From positions 822,209 to 886,208 of the forward strand of contig CM053030.1 of assembly GCA_028564925.1 (NCBI GenBank): 64,000 nucleotides of DNA, read 5' to 3'. Below are positions 1 to 12,711 of this stretch, piece after piece. Position 1 is the first letter of the stretch, and each line of letters begins with the position of its first letter. Both the position numbers and the translations under genes were made by a program. The notes beneath the pieces are model-generated. The model was not told where the DNA came from. It was given only the letters and a program-made list of their open reading frames with translations, and ran no database searches. This stretch comes from Lithobates sylvaticus. Lineage: Eukaryota > Chordata > Amphibia > Anura > Ranidae.

Positions 1-3000
1 GATCTATCGCCAGATAACTCCTCTCAACAGAGAAACCCCAATACATCTTCATAGAACTCCTCAATATTGATCTGTCATCAAAACTCCTCCCCATCCAGCA
101 GAGAACTCCTCCCCAAACTATCTGATCTGTCTAATCTTTTCCAGAGATACTCCTCCCAATACTGACCTGCCTGATCTGTCTGATCTTTCATCAGAGAACT
201 CCTCACCAATACTGATCTGTCACCATACTGATCGTCACCCAGAGAACTCCTCCCAATACTGATCTGTCATCAGAGAACTCCTCCCAATACCGATCTTGTT
301 CATCAACGAACCCTGGTCCCCAATCAGCCTTCATCAGAACCTCCTCCCAATACTGATCAGAGACACTCCTCCCAATACTGATCTCTCATCAGACACTCCT
401 ACCCAATACTGATCTGTCATCAGAGAACTTCCTCCCAATACTTATCTGTCACCAGAGAACTCCCTACCCAATACTGATCTGTCATCAGAGAACTCCTCCC
501 AATACTGATCTGTCATCAGAGAACTCCTCCCCCAATACTGATCTTCATCAGAGAACTCCTCCCCAATACTGAACTGTCATCAGAGAACTCCTCCCAATTC
601 TGATCTGTCATCAGAGAACTCCTCCCCAATACTGATCTGTCATCAGAGAACTCCTCCCAATACTGATCTGTCATCAGAGAACTCCTCACCCAATACTGAT
701 CTGTCATCAGAGAACTCCCACCCAATACTGATCTGTCATCAGAGAACTCCTCCCTATACTGATCTGTCATCAGAGAACTCCTCCCAATAATGATCTGTCA
801 TCAGAGAACTCCTCCCATTACTGATCTGTCATCAGAGAACTCCTCCCAATACTGATCTGTCATCAGAGAACTCATTACATCAGAGAACTCCTCCCAATAC
901 TGATCTGTCATCAGAGAACTCCTCCATCCCCCAATACTGATCTGTCATCAGAGAACTCCTCCCAATACTGATCTGTCACCAGAGAACTCCTCCCCAATAC
1001 TGATCTGTCATCAGAGAACTCTCCTCCCAATACTGATCTGTCATCAGAGAACTCCTCCCAATACTGATCTGTCATCAGAGAACTCCTCCCCAATACTGAT
1101 CTGTCATCAGAGAACTCCTCCCCAATACTGATCTGTCATCAGAGAACTCCTCCCCCAATACTGATCTGTCATCAGAGAACTCCCCCAATACTGATCTGTC
1201 ATCAGAGAACTCCTCCCAATACTGATCTGTCATCAGAGAACTCCTCCCCATACTGATCTGTCACCAGAGAACTCCTCCCTAATACCGATCTGTCATCAAA
1301 GAACTCCTCCCAATACCGATCTGTCATCAGAGAACTCCTCCCAATACTGATCTGTCATCAGAGAACTCCTCCCAATACTGATCTGTCATCAGAGAACTCC
1401 TCCCATACTGATCTGTCATCAGAGAACTCCTCCCAATACTGATCTGTCAGCAGAGAACTCCTCCCAATACTGATCTGTCATCAGAGAACTCCTCCCAATA
1501 CTGATCTGTCATCAGAGAACTCCTCCCCTAATACTGATCTGTCACCAGAGAACTCCTCCCAATACTGATCTGTCATCAGAGAACTCCTCCCAATACTGAT
1601 CTGTCATCAGAGAACTCCTCCCAATACTGATCTGTCATCAGAGAACTCCTCCCAATACTGATCTGTCATCAGAGAACTCCTCCCAATACTGATCTGTCAT
1701 CAGAGAACTCCTCCCAATACTGATCTGTCATCAGAGAACTCCTCCCCCAATACTGATCTGTCATCAGAGAACTCCTCCCAATACTGATCTGTCATCAGAG
1801 AACTCCTCCCAATACTGATCTGTCATCAGAGAACTCCTCCCAATACTGATCTGTCATCAGAGAACTCCTCCCAATACTGATCTGTCATCAGAGAACTCCT
1901 CCCAATACTGATCTGTCATCAGAGAACTCCTCCCCAAGACTGATCTGTCATCAGAGAACTCCTCCCCAATACTGATCTGTCATCAGAGAACTCCTCCCAA
2001 TACTGATCTGTCACCAGAGAACTCCTCCCAATACTGATCTGTCACCAGAGAACTCCTCCAAATACTGATCTGTCATCAGAGAACTCTCCCAATACTGATC
2101 TGTCATCAGAGAATTCCACCTCCTCCTGATCTGTCATCAGAGAACTCCTCCCCAATACTGATCTGTCATCAGAGAACTCCTCCCCAATACTGATCTGTCA
2201 TCAGAGAACTCCTCCCAATACAGATCTGTCACCAGAGAACTCCTCCCAATACTGATCTGGCACCAGAGAACTCCTCCCAATACTGATCTGTCATCAGAGA
2301 ACTCCTCCCAATACTGATCTGTCATCAGAGAACTCCTCCCAATACTGATCTGTCACCAGAGAACTCCTCCCAATACTGATCTGTCACCAGAGAACTCCTC
2401 CCAATACTGATCTGTCATCAGAGAACTCCTCCCCAATACTGATCTGTCACCAGAGAACTCCTCCCAATACTGATCTGTCATCAGAGAACTCCTCCCAATA
2501 CTGATCTGTCATCAGAGAACTCCTCCCAATACTGATCTGTCATCAGAGAACTCCTCCCAATACTGATCTGTCATCAGAGAACTCCTCCCAATACTGATCT
2601 GTCATCAGAGAACTCCTCCCAATACTGATCTGTCATCAGAGAACTCCTCCCAATACTGATCTGTCATCAGAGAACTCCTCCCCAATACTGATCTGTCATC
2701 TGAGAACTCCTCCCCATACTGATCTGTCATCAGAGAATCCTCCCAATACTGATCTGTCATCAGAGAACTCCTCCCAATACTGATCTGTCATCAGAGAACT
2801 CCTCCCAATACTGATCTGTCATCAGAGAACTCCTCCCAATACTGATCTGTCACCAGAGAACTCCTCCCAATACTGATCTGTCATCAGAGAACTCCTCCCA
2901 ATACTGATCTGTCATCAGAGAACTCCTCCCAATACTGATCTGTCATCAGAGAACTCCTCCCAATACTGATCTGTCATCAGAGAACTCCTCCCAATACTGA

Positions 3001-5328
3001 TCTGTCATCAGAGAACTCCTCCCCAATACTGATCTGTCATCAGAGAACTCCTCCCCAATACTGATCTGTCATCAGAGAACTCCTCCCCAATACTGATCTG
3101 TCATCAGAGAACTCCTCCCAATACTGATCTGTCATCAGAGAACTCCTCCCAATACTGATCTGTCATCAGAGAACTCCTCCCCAATACTGATCTGTCATCA
3201 GAGAACTCCTCCCCAATACTGATCTGTCATCAGAGAACTCCTCCCAATACTGATCTGTCATCAGAGAACTCCTCCCAATACTGATCTGTCATCAGAGAAC
3301 TCCTCCCCAATACTGATCTGTCATCAGAGAACTCCTCCCAATACTGATCTGTCATCAGAGAACTCCTCCCCAATACTGATCTGTCACCAGAGAACTCCTC
3401 CCAATACTGATCTGTCATCAGAGAACTCCTCCCAATACTGATCTGTCATCAGAGAACTCCTCCCCAATACTGATCTGTCATCAGAGAACTCCTCCCCAAT
3501 ACTGATCTGTCATCAGAGAACTCCTCCCCAATACTGATCTGTCATCAGAGAACTCCTCCCAATACTGATCTGTCATCAGAGAACTCCTCCCAATACTGAT
3601 CTGTCATCAGAGAACTCCTCCCAATACTGATCTGTCATCAGAGAACTCCTCCCCAATACTGATCTGTCATCAGAGAACTCCTCCCAATACTGATCTGTCA
3701 TCAGAGAACTCCTCCCAATACTGAACTGTCATCAGAGAACTCCCCCCAATACTGATCTGTCATCAGAGAACTCCTCCCAATACTGATCTGTCATCAGAGA
3801 ACTCCTCCCCCAATACTGATCTGTCATCAGAGAACTCCTCCCCAATACTGATCTGTCATCAGAGAACTCCTCCCCCAATACTGATCTGTCATCAGAGAAC
3901 TCCTCCCAATACTGATCTGTCATCAGAGAACTCCCCCAATACTGATCTGTCACCAGAGAACTCCTCCCCAATACTGATCTGTCATCAGAGAACTCCTCCC
4001 CCAATACTGATCTATCATCAGAGAACTCCTCCCCAATACTGATCTGTCATCAGAGAACTCCTCCCCAATACTGATCTGTCATCAGAGAAACTCCTCCCCA
4101 ATACTGATCTGTCATCATAGAACTCCCTCCCCCAATACTGATCTATCATCAGAGAACTCCTCCCAATACTGATCTGTCATCAGAGAACTCCTCCCAATAC
4201 TGATCTGTCATCAGAGAACTCCCCCCCAATACTGATCTGTCATCAGAGAATACCTCCCAATACTGATCTGTCATCAGAGAACTCCTCCCAATACTGCTCT
4301 GTCATCAGAGAACTCCTCCCAATACTGATCTGTCATCAGAAAACTCCTCCCAATACTGATCGGTCATCAGAGAACTCCTCCCCATACTGATCTGAATCTC
4401 CCCAATCAGAGAACTCCTCCCAATACTGATCTGTCATCAGAGAACTCCTCCCCCAATACTGATCTGTCATCAGAGAACTCCTCCCCAATACTGATCTGTC
4501 ATCAGAGAACTCCTCCCCCAATACTGATCTGTCATCAGAGAACTCCTCCCCAATACTGATCTGTCATCAGAGAACTCCTCCCAATACTGCTCTGTCATCA
4601 GAGAACTCCTCCCAATACTGATCTGTCATCAGAGAACTCCCCCAATACTGATCTGTCATCAGAGAACTCCTCCCAATACCGACCTGTCATCAGAGAACTC
4701 CCAATACCGACCTGTCATCAGAGAACTCCTCCCATTAATGATCTGTCATCAGAGAACTCCTCCCTAATACTGATCTGTCACCAGAGAACTCCTCCCAATA
4801 ATGATCTGTCATCAGAGAACTCCTCCCCGAATACTGATCTGTCATCAGAGAACTCCTCCCAATACTGATCTGTCATCAGAGAACTCCTCCCATTAATGAT
4901 CTGTCATCAGAGAACTCCTCCCTAATACTGATCTGTCACCAGAGAACTCCTCCCAATAATGATCTGTCATCAGAGAACTCCTCCCCGAATACTTATCTGT
5001 CATCAGAGAACTCCTCCCAATACTGATCTGTCATCAGAGAACACCTCCCAATACTGATCTGTCATCAGAGAACTCCTCCCAATACTGATCTGTCACCAGA
5101 GAACTCCTCCCAATACTGATCTGTCACCAGAGAACTCCTCCCGATACTGATCTGTCACCAGAGAACTCCTCCCATTACTGATCTGTCACCAGAGAACTCC
5201 TCCCAATACTGATCTGTCACCAGAGAACTCCTCCCAATACTGATCTGTCACCAGAGAACTCCTCCCCAATAGTGATCTGTCACCAGAGAACTCCTCCCCA
5301 ATACTGATCTGTTATCAGAGAACTCCCC
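1..5328. repeat. 31-bp minisatellite, Array A block 1
   Basis: Head-to-tail copies of a 31-bp unit, about 170 in this block, continuing past the left edge. Each unit contains ACTCCTCCCAATACTGATC followed by TGTCATCAGAGA. Units vary mainly in the length of the C run before AATACTG (3 to 5 C) and in CATCAG versus CACCAG. There are no unique spacers, so this is a satellite and not a CRISPR array. The first 500 bases are richer in small indels than the rest. Reading frames of 60-90 codons on the minus strand are by-products of the period (three units are 93 bases) and are not genes. The block ends at the LTR element's target-site duplication TCCCC (5,324-5,328). Confidence 0.97.
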
Positions 5329-6013
5329 TGTGACAGGAGTGACTTTGGGTCGGGGGTTTGTGGAACTCAGCTTGCCCTGGAGAGTTCTGGAGGCTCCTTG
5401 TCCAGCTTCCCCGGACCCTCTTATGTGTAAATCACCCTGTGTCTCTAGGGCACAGGGTGAATGAGAACCCCCCCCCCCCCCCCTATAATCTGTGCTACTC
5501 AGATTCAATGCAGGATATATGTAAAGACTATTCTTAGTTTGTTGATGAACTCAAGATGTTAATTGAGAGAGCTGATCACATTGTCCTCTGTACAATGTAG
5601 GAGAAGGGCCGACTCCTAATGGAGCTTCTGCTGTCTTGTGGTTGTTATTATGATAATTTATAATCAACTGTGTGAGCTCGGTGACAACAAGTCTGACCTG
5701 TAGTGGAATCCTGATGGGCACAGAGTCACATCGGCTGCTTAAAGGGATTAGTTAATTAGCTCAGTTTAATTTGTTACAGGTGTATTGTTAGAGTAAGATG
5801 AGCAGGAGGGGGGGGGGGGGGGTCTCCTCTTCTACTGTATATAAATACTTGTCAGTTTGGTTCTAAAAAAAACAGTCCATGTTGAGCAGCTAAGCAAGTG
5901 TCGTCTCGTTTGGTGCTTGGGAGCGGTTGGAATATCTGAGATCCATATCCAGACTGGGAGGAAGTGGTATATGACAAAAGCACTCAAGAGGAGTGTGGGA
6001 GCGTTTCGTCACA
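5329..6013 (+). repeat. 5' LTR of the outer element
   Basis: This 685-bp LTR with TG...CA ends is matched over its full length by the copy at 15,322-16,000. A TATA box, TATATAAA, lies at 5,838-5,845. Poly-C (about 5,467) and poly-G (about 5,806) tracts differ in length between the two LTRs. Short open frames inside it are spurious. Confidence 0.9.
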
Positions 6014-6051
6014 TTGTTGGCAAGCAGTGGGAGCTTCCTGCAGTCAGGGAC

Positions 6052-6796
6052 TGTAAGGAAAGCTCTGCTGGTCCTAGTAGTTCCCAGCCGGTACGAGCAG
6101 TTGCGCGGGCACGTGCGGGCGCACGCACGGTCATTGGCGCCAGGCGGGCTATTTAAACCGGACCTTTCCACACAGTTCTTGCTGCTTGATCTACAGCCTT
6201 CCGTATGTCCTCCCTGAACCGATCTGACTCTGTGTTTGTAACCCGGCCTGTTCCTCTACCTGCTCTGCTGTCTGCCTGCCCCCGACCTTGGCGTGTCCAC
6301 GACTCTGCACCTGCTCATCCCTCTGGCTTATCCGCATTGTGTTCCACAGTTACCGAACCCGGCTTGTCTGACCACTCTGTGTACCTGCTCCGGTGGGACC
6401 TGTCAGTTCCTGTGACCTGTTCCTTGCTGGTTCCTTTCACCTGCTGCCTGCTGGTTCCTGTGACCTCTTACCTGCCAGTTCCTGTGACCTGTTGCTTACT
6501 GGTTCCTGTCACCTGCTGCCTGCTGGTTCCTGTGACCTCTTACCTGCCAGTTCCTGTGACCTGTTGCTTGCTGGTTCCTGTCATCTGCTGTCTGCTGGTT
6601 CCTGTCATCCGCTGCCAAGGCCTGCTGACCCTGACACAGCTTCCTTCTCACCACCTGATCCATTTGTCAGCTGTTGATCCCGCCAGGCACTCGTGCTTCC
6701 TTCGACTCCTGCGCCCCCTGTCTCCTCTATCAGGGGTCGCGAGTCTGGGACGCAAGAGAGGTCTCCTACTGCAATCCGGACTCGCCACTAGGTACG
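6052..6796 (+). repeat. 5' LTR of the chromovirus
   Basis: Begins TGTAAGGAAAGC and ends near CTAGGTAC. It matches 12,712 to about 13,612. A reverse CCAAT (ATTGG, about 6,133-6,137) and a TATTTAAA box (6,150-6,157) mark the promoter. A 72-bp tandem repeat (6,409-6,616, about 2.9 copies) lies downstream of the TATA box. Confidence 0.85.
6409..6616. repeat. 72-bp tandem repeat in the 5' chromovirus LTR
   Basis: About 2.9 copies of a 72-bp unit built from smaller CCTGTGACCTGTTGCTTGCT-like pieces. The 3' LTR carries about 4.9 copies (13,081-13,432). Because 72 is divisible by three, the repeat stays open in several frames and produces spurious ORFs. Confidence 0.85.
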
Positions 6797-6814
6797 TGAC
6801 AGTATCAAGCAGCC

Positions 6815-7745
6815 ATGACCGAGTCCGGGCAGGGAGCCTCTCCCATGGAAGAACTTTGCCTGCACCTGGCAGGCCTGTCCCAATCAGTTAAGAGTCTCCA
6901 AGAAGGCTACACGCGTCTAGAGGAACATGTCTTAGCTCAAGGACCGCCAGCCGCCGCTGCCAACCTGCCTGCCCCACCGGCAGTCGTGATGCTACCCCCG
7001 GAACCACGAGTGCCTGCACCTGAGAGATTTTCCGGTGAGCGTAGCAAATTCAGGACTTTCTGTAACGCCTGTGAGCTCTACTTTGCTCTCCAGCCGCGAA
7101 CATTCTCCCTGGAAGCCACTAAAGTAGGCTTTGTGATTTCCCTGCTCCAGAGTGAGCCCCAGCTCTGGGCCCATCACCTTCTTGAACAGAAGGCTGCCGA
7201 ACTTACCAATCTGAACATTTTTTTTGATGCAATGGCCCGAATCTATGAGGACCCACAGCTCTCCGCGACGGCAGAAGCCGCTCTCCATACTCTACAACAG
7301 GGGCGCAGGCCCGCAGAGGACTATGTTGCCGAATTCAGAAGGTGGAGTGCTGACACCAACTGGAACGACGCGGCCCTCCGCTACCAGTTCCGGTTGGGTC
7401 TGTCTGATCCCCTCAAGGATGAACTTGCCAGAGTAGGGGTTCCTCAGACCTTAGAGGAACTCATCAACCAGGCCATACAGATCGACAGGCGCCTATGTGA
7501 ACGGCGGTCTGAGAGGGCCACCGCCCAGACACGTCCCACCTGGATGTTGCCTAAAGTACCCAGCTTTTCCAGTACCCCACCTCTGGCTTGACCTGCACCC
7601 ACCACAGATAGGCCGGAGCCTATGCAGCTGGGCATGCTACGCCCTACACTCACTCCTGAGGAACGACAACGACGTCGCCTGAACAATTTGTGCCTGTACT
7701 GCGGAGAGCCGGGGCACTATGTGAGATCCTGTCCTGCCAAGATCC
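6815..7745 (+). pseudogene. Chromovirus gag remnant with zinc knuckle
   Basis: Gag-type capsid region of a Ty3/gypsy element. It has a coiled-coil-like N-terminus (MEELCLHLAGLSQSVKSLQE), a proline/alanine linker, and then a retrotransposon gag core (PERFSGERSKFRTFCNACEL) of the kind shared by sushi-ichi elements and the domesticated PEG10/RTL genes. A CCHC zinc knuckle ([14 protein letters not shown]) lies near 7,690-7,735. It starts about 18 bases after the 5' LTR, as expected for gag. It belongs to a decayed element, and I see no sign that it has been kept as a host gene. Confidence 0.85.
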
Positions 7746-7799
7746 GTAAGTGGCGTCCTCTTCCTGTTGATTAGATCCTTTCTGTCACCGATGCCTCTC

Positions 7800-9105
7800 C
7801 TCACCTTGCCCTTTCCATTGTATTGCAGCTCCCCGGAAGGAACATCCAGGTCCCCGCTATCGTTGACTCAGGGGCCTGCAGCTGCTTCATGGACTCGGCC
7901 TTCGCAGCAACCCATCGCATTCCTTTACGCCCAAAGACCCAAGGACTGCTTATACATCTTGCCGATGGTTCAGCCATCCGTTCCGGGCCCGTCACCCAGG
8001 AAACCCTGCCTATCTCTGCCAGTATAACTAGTCTTCATCAGGAACTTCTGTGCCTTGACATCATCTCTTCTCCCCTGTTTCCAGTTGTTTTGGGCATGCC
8101 GTGGCTCCGTGCGCACAATCCCTGCATTGACTGGGTTACCAAAGAGATTACCTTTCTGTCTCCTTATTGCTCCCAACACTGCCTTCCAAGGATTTCCACA
8201 CAGCCTACCGCTTTTGGATGCCGAAACCCGCCAATTAGTTCCCAAGGTTTACCATGCCTTCATGGACGTTTTCATTAAAAAGGGGGCAGAGACCCTTCCT
8301 CATCGGGTTTACGATTGCCCCATTGAGCTCCTCCCTGGGGCCGAAGTACCCTTTGGAAGAATCTTTCCCCTGACTGAGCTGGAACTAACTGCACTTAAAG
8401 AGTACATAGACGATAACCTCAGGAAGGGCTTTATCCGCTCCTCCACGTCCCCTGCCTGGGGTTGGCATTTTCTTCGTAGAAAAGAAGGACCATACCCTTC
8501 GGCCATGTGTCGACTACAGGGAGCTCAATAAGGTGACCATAAAGAATCGCTACCCTCTCCCTCTAGTGCCTGAACTTTTCCAGAGGCTGGGGGCAGCTGT
8601 TGTCTTTACCAAGTTAGACCTCCGCGGGGCCTACAACCTGGTCCGTATTAGAAAAGGCGATGAATGGAAGACCGCCTTTCGTACCCGATTCAGACATTTC
8701 GAATATCTTGTGATGCCATTTGGGCTCTGCAATGCCCCCGCCACCTTCCGACATTTTATAAATGACATTTTTCGAGACTACCTGGACTTATTCGTCATCA
8801 TCTATCTAGATGATATTCAGATTTTTTCCACTTCCATTGACAGCCACCGCCAACACGTCAAGTGGGGTGGCTGCGGCAACATGGCCTGTATGCGAAGCCT
8901 GAAAAATGCGAGTTTGAACAGCAAAGCATACAGTTTTTGGGGCTCATCATATCAATTGAAGGCATCAAAATGGATCCTCAGAAAATCTCTGCTATCCTTG
9001 AATGGCCTGCCCCTGTGGATAAAAAAGGAGTGCAGCGGTTTGTGGGTTTTTCAAACTTTTACCGGAAATTCATTAAGGGCTTCTCAGCCATCATTTCCCC
9101 AATTA
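7800..9105 (+). pseudogene. Chromovirus protease and reverse transcriptase remnant
   Basis: An aspartic protease with the DSGA active-site motif near 7,864 is followed by reverse transcriptase. Visible blocks include [34 protein letters not shown] and the catalytic YLDD box near 8,800-8,815. The palm and thumb region is cut by the Tc1 element at 9,106 and the pol region resumes after 10,727. The coding region is decayed. Confidence 0.88.
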
Positions 9106-9320
9106 CAGTGGTGTGAAAAAGTGTTTGCCCCCTTCCTCATTTCCTGTTCCTTTGCATGTTTTGTCACACTTAAGTGTTTCGGAACATCAAACCAATTTAA
9201 ACAATAGTCAAGGACAACACAAGTAAACACAAAATGCAATTTGTAAATGAAGGTGTTTATTATTAAAGGTGAAAAAAAATCCAAACCATCATGGCCCTGT
9301 GTGAAAAAGTGATTGCCCCC
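9106..9320 (+). repeat. Left terminal inverted repeat of Tc1
   Basis: The outer direct-repeat motif GTGTGAAAAAGTGTTTGCCC lies near 9,111. The inner copy GTGTGAAAAAGTGATTGCCC lies near 9,299. These are the likely transposase binding sites. It is complementary to 10,512-10,725. Confidence 0.92.
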
Positions 9321-9485
9321 CTTGTTAAAACATACTATAACTGTGGTTGTCCACACCTGAGTTCATTTTCTCTAGCCACACCCAGGCCTGATTATTGCCA
9401 CACCTGTTCACAATCAAGGCATCACTTAAATAGGAGCTGCTTGACACAGTAAGGTCCACCAGAAGATCCTTAAAAGCTACACATC

Positions 9486-10506
9486 ATGCCGAGACCCAAA
9501 GAAATTCAGGAACAATTGAGAAAGAAAGTAATTGAGATCTATCAGTCTGGAAAGGGTTATAAAGCCATTTCCAAAGCTTTGGGAATCCAGCGAACCACAG
9601 TGAGAGCCATTATCCACAAATGGCGAAGACATGGAACAGTGGTGAACCTTCCCAGAGTGGCCGGCCGCCCAAAATTACCCAAGAGCGCAGCGACGACTCA
9701 TCCAAGAGGTCACAAAAGACCCCACAACAACGTCCAAGGAACTGCAGGCCTGACTTGCCTCAGTTAAGGTCAGCGTTCATGCCTCCACCATCAGGAAAAG
9801 ACTGGGCAAAAATGGCCTGCATGGCAGAGTTCCAAGGAGAAAACCACTGCTGAGCAAAAAGAACATCAAAGCTCGTCTCAATTTCTCCACAACACATCTT
9901 GATGATCCCCAAGACTTTTGGGACAACATTCTGTGGACCGATGAGACAAAAGTGGAACTCTTTGGAAGGTGTGTGTCCAAGTATATCTGGCGTAGAAGGA
10001 ACACTGCATTTCAGAAAAAAGAACATTATACCAACAGTAAAATATGGTGGTGGTAGTGTGATGTCTGGGGCTGTTTTGCTGCTTCAGGACCTGGAAGACT
10101 TGCCGTGATAAAAGGAACTATGAATTCTGCTGTCTACCAAGAGATCCTGAAGGAGAATGTCCGACCATCTGTTCGTGTACTCAAGCTGAAACGAACTTTG
10201 GTTCTGCAGCAGGACAATGATCCTAAACATACCAGCAAGTCCACCACCGAATGGCTGAAGAAAAACAAAATGAAGACTTTGGAGTGGCCTAGCCAAAGTC
10301 CTGACCTGAATCCTATTGAGATGTTGTGGTATGACCTTAAAAAGGCCGTTCATGCTCGAAAACCCTCTAATGTAACTGAATTAGGACAATTCTGCAAAGA
10401 TGAGTGGGCCAAAATTCCTCCAGGACGCTGTAAAAGCCTCATTGCACGTTATCGCAAACGCTTGGTTGCAGTTGTTGCTGCTAAGGGTGGCCCAACCAGT
10501 TATTAG
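9486..10506 (+). pseudogene. Tc1-like transposase, frameshifted
   Basis: A DDE transposase of the Tc1 family, about 340 codons if intact. It starts MPRPKEIQEQLRKKVIEIYQ with the paired-like helix-turn-helix (GYKAISKALGIQRTTVRAII). The catalytic residues sit in WTDETKVELFG (about 9,932-9,964), QQDNDPKHTS (about 10,207-10,236) and LNPIEMLW (about 10,306-10,329). The first frame (9,486-9,767) loses the transposase reading shortly after the GTVVNLPR motif, near 9,660, where the GRPPKIT match moves to another frame. The last third is open from 10,105 to the stop at 10,504-10,506. At least two frame changes are therefore present and this copy is not expected to make active enzyme. Confidence 0.9.
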
Positions 10507-10511
10507 GTTTA

Positions 10512-10725
10512 GGGGGCAATCACTTTTTCACACAGGGCCATGATGGTTTGGATTTTTTTTCACCTTTAATAATAAACACCTTCATTTACAAATTGCATTT
10601 TGTGTTTACTTGTGTTGTCCTTGACTATTGTTTAAATTGGTTTGATGTTCCGAAACACTTAAGTGTGACAAACATGCAAAGGAACAGGAAAATGAGGAAG
10701 GGGCAAACACTTTTTCACACCACTG
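10512..10725 (-). repeat. Right terminal inverted repeat of Tc1
   Basis: Reverse complement of 9,106-9,320, ending CACACCACTG before the TA duplication. It shows only a handful of differences from the left repeat. Its inner end starts six bases after the transposase stop codon. Confidence 0.92.
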
Positions 10726-10727
10726 TA

Positions 10728-12370
10728 CGTAACTAACCAGACAAGGGGTTCGTTTTCAGTAGACCCCCGAAGCCCAAACCGCCTTTGATTCTCTCAAGAA
10801 ACTCTTTACCTCCGCCTCGGTGCTGAAACACCCCGACCCGGCCCTCCCGTTCGTTTTGGAGGTTGACGCGTCCGAAGTCGCTGTCGGGGCGATACTTTCA
10901 CAGCGACAAGGCCCCAAGGCCCTCTTGTTCCCCGTTGGGTTTTTTTCCCGCAAATTCACTTCCCCTGAATGGAATTATGATGTGGGTGACCGGGAATTAC
11001 TGGCAATCAAGGCAGCTTTGGAGGAGTGGCGGTACCTCCTGGAGGGAGCGGCTCACCCGATCGTAATATACACTGACCATAAGAACCCGGAGTATCTAAA
11101 GGCTGCAAGGAGGTTGAAACCACGCCAGGCCAGGTGGGCGCTGTTCTTTTCCAGGTTTGCTTTTCACGTCACCTACAGGCCAGGTTCTAAAAACACCAAG
11201 CCAGATGCTTTGTCCCGGATGTTTACCGACCCTAAGGTGCCTACCTCACCCGACACCATCCTAGCTGCAGAGCACTTCCTCCTGTTACAAGAAGACTTAT
11301 TAAGTCGGATTAAGCAAGCCTCCAGTGAAAACCCCCCACCTGTTGAGACAGGGTTGTTAGCAGAGGATGGCCTATTTTGGTCTAACGGCAAGATCTTTAT
11401 TCCAGAAAATCTCCGGATTACAATACTCGAGCTCTGCCATGACCACGTATTAGCTGGGCAATTTGGCATTGGCAAAACCACAGACCTGGTGCAACGCACA
11501 TTCTGGTGGCCACAACTTGCAAAGGACTGCAAAAAATATGTACAATCTTGTACCATCTGCACCCGCAACAAGAGTAGTAAGACCAGGGCTTGGGGCTTGC
11601 TCAAACCTTTACCTGCCCCGGAAAGGCCTTGGAAACTAATCACTATGGATTTCATCGTTGAACTTCCTCCCTCAGAAGGCCATATGGCCATCTTCGTAGT
11701 TGTGGATCGGCTGTCCAAAATGGCCCACTTCATACCCATGAAGGGAACACCTTCAGCACCAGAGACGGCTCAAGCCTTCATTAAGGGAATTGTCAGACTC
11801 CATGGGGTCCCAGCTAACATCATCTCTGATAGGGGAGTCCAATTTACCTCTCGGTTCTGGAGAGCGCTCTGTAGTTCCCTTGGCATTGAGTTATCCCTGT
11901 CTTCGGCCTACCACCCTCAGACAAACGGGCAAACGGAGAGAACAAATCAGACTCTTGAACAGTACCTGCGCTGTTTCTCATCCTTCTCTCAGTATGACTG
12001 GTTCTCCCTGTTGCCATTGGCCGAATTTGCATACAATAACTCCACTCACTCCACTACCAAGCAGACTCCGTTTTTCACCCATCATTTCTGCCTAACTCAG
12101 TCCCGGAATGCTCAGTACCCGCTGTCCTCGAAACCGTGGATTTTTTTCTCTGTTAATAACAAGCTGTTGCAGGAAACTATGACCAGGGCACAAAGTCTTA
12201 ACAAAGAGGTCTTCGACAGGGGAAGACGGGGAGAACTGGTCCTGGAGCCCGGGGACAAGGTTTGGCTGTCCACAATCAATCTCCGGCTCGCTTGCCCCTC
12301 AAGGAAACTAGGCCCCAGATTCTTGGGACCTTTCGCAGTCAGGCGAAAGATCAATGAGGTGGCATAAGAA
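10728..12370 (+). pseudogene. Chromovirus RNase H and integrase remnant
   Basis: Pol resumes after the Tc1 element. RNase H (about 10,830-11,220) shows VLEVDASEVAVGAIL, GDRELLAIKAALEEWRYLLE and YTDHKNPEYL. Integrase (about 11,400-12,100) shows the zinc-binding HHCC region (ELCHDHVLAGQFG and CTICTRNK), the catalytic core (ITMDFIVELP, NIISDRGVQFTSRFW) and the YHPQTNGQTERTNQTLEQYL block. The open stretch is 515 codons long, the best-preserved part of the element. It is still a fossil, because the element as a whole is broken. Confidence 0.9.
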
Positions 12371-12478
12371 CTAGAACTACCAGAGTCACTCTGGGTACAC
12401 CCAGTTTTTCATGTTTCTCTCCTAAAACCTGCTGTCCCCAACCCTTTCCCAGGACGAGCTACGGATCCCCCTGCTCCC

Positions 12479-12660
12479 ATAATGGTCGATGGGGAAGAAG
12501 AGTTCGAAGTGGAGGCAATAATGGATTGCAGGAAGAGAAACAATCGGGTACAATACCTCATCAAATGGAAGGGGGTACGGTTCTGAGGAAAACTCATGGG
12601 AACCTGAAGTTAACTTGCATGCCAAACACTTGATCCAAGCTTTCAAGAGAGCACATCCCG
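12479..12660 (+). pseudogene. Chromodomain remnant at the integrase C-terminus
   Basis: After the integrase tail there is a chromodomain-like segment with the VEAIMDCRKR, VQYLIKWKG and NSWEPE hallmarks in order. Chromodomains at this position define chromoviruses, where they guide integration to particular chromatin. The segment is decayed. A run of ten G (12,699-12,708), the likely polypurine tract, and the 3' LTR follow. Confidence 0.8.
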
Positions 12661-12711
12661 AAAAACTGGCCCAGTTGGGCATCCGGAGGCTGCCCCTTGG
12701 GGGGGGGGCAA

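Larger units (their letters stand above)
9106..10725 (+). mobile_element. Tc1/mariner DNA transposon inserted in the chromovirus
   Basis: A 1,620-bp element flanked by the TA target duplication (9,104-9,105 and 10,726-10,727). Its ends begin CAGTGGTGTGAAAAAGTG and form inverted repeats of about 215 bp. Each has a second, near-identical copy of the outer motif at its inner end, the IR/DR layout known from Tc1-like elements such as Sleeping Beauty. The two inverted repeats differ at only a few positions, so the insertion is recent relative to the LTR elements around it. It lies within the chromovirus pol region. Confidence 0.95.

Noticed and set aside
5857-6217. Short frames overlapping the end of the outer LTR
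   Set aside because: They run across an LTR boundary into the next element and lack similarity to any known protein.
6205-6891. 228-codon frame with VPVTCCLLVPVTSYLP repeats, and its 312-codon counterpart at 12,877-13,815
   Set aside because: Both lie in the chromovirus LTRs and are produced by the 72-bp LTR repeat. They are not part of gag or pol.
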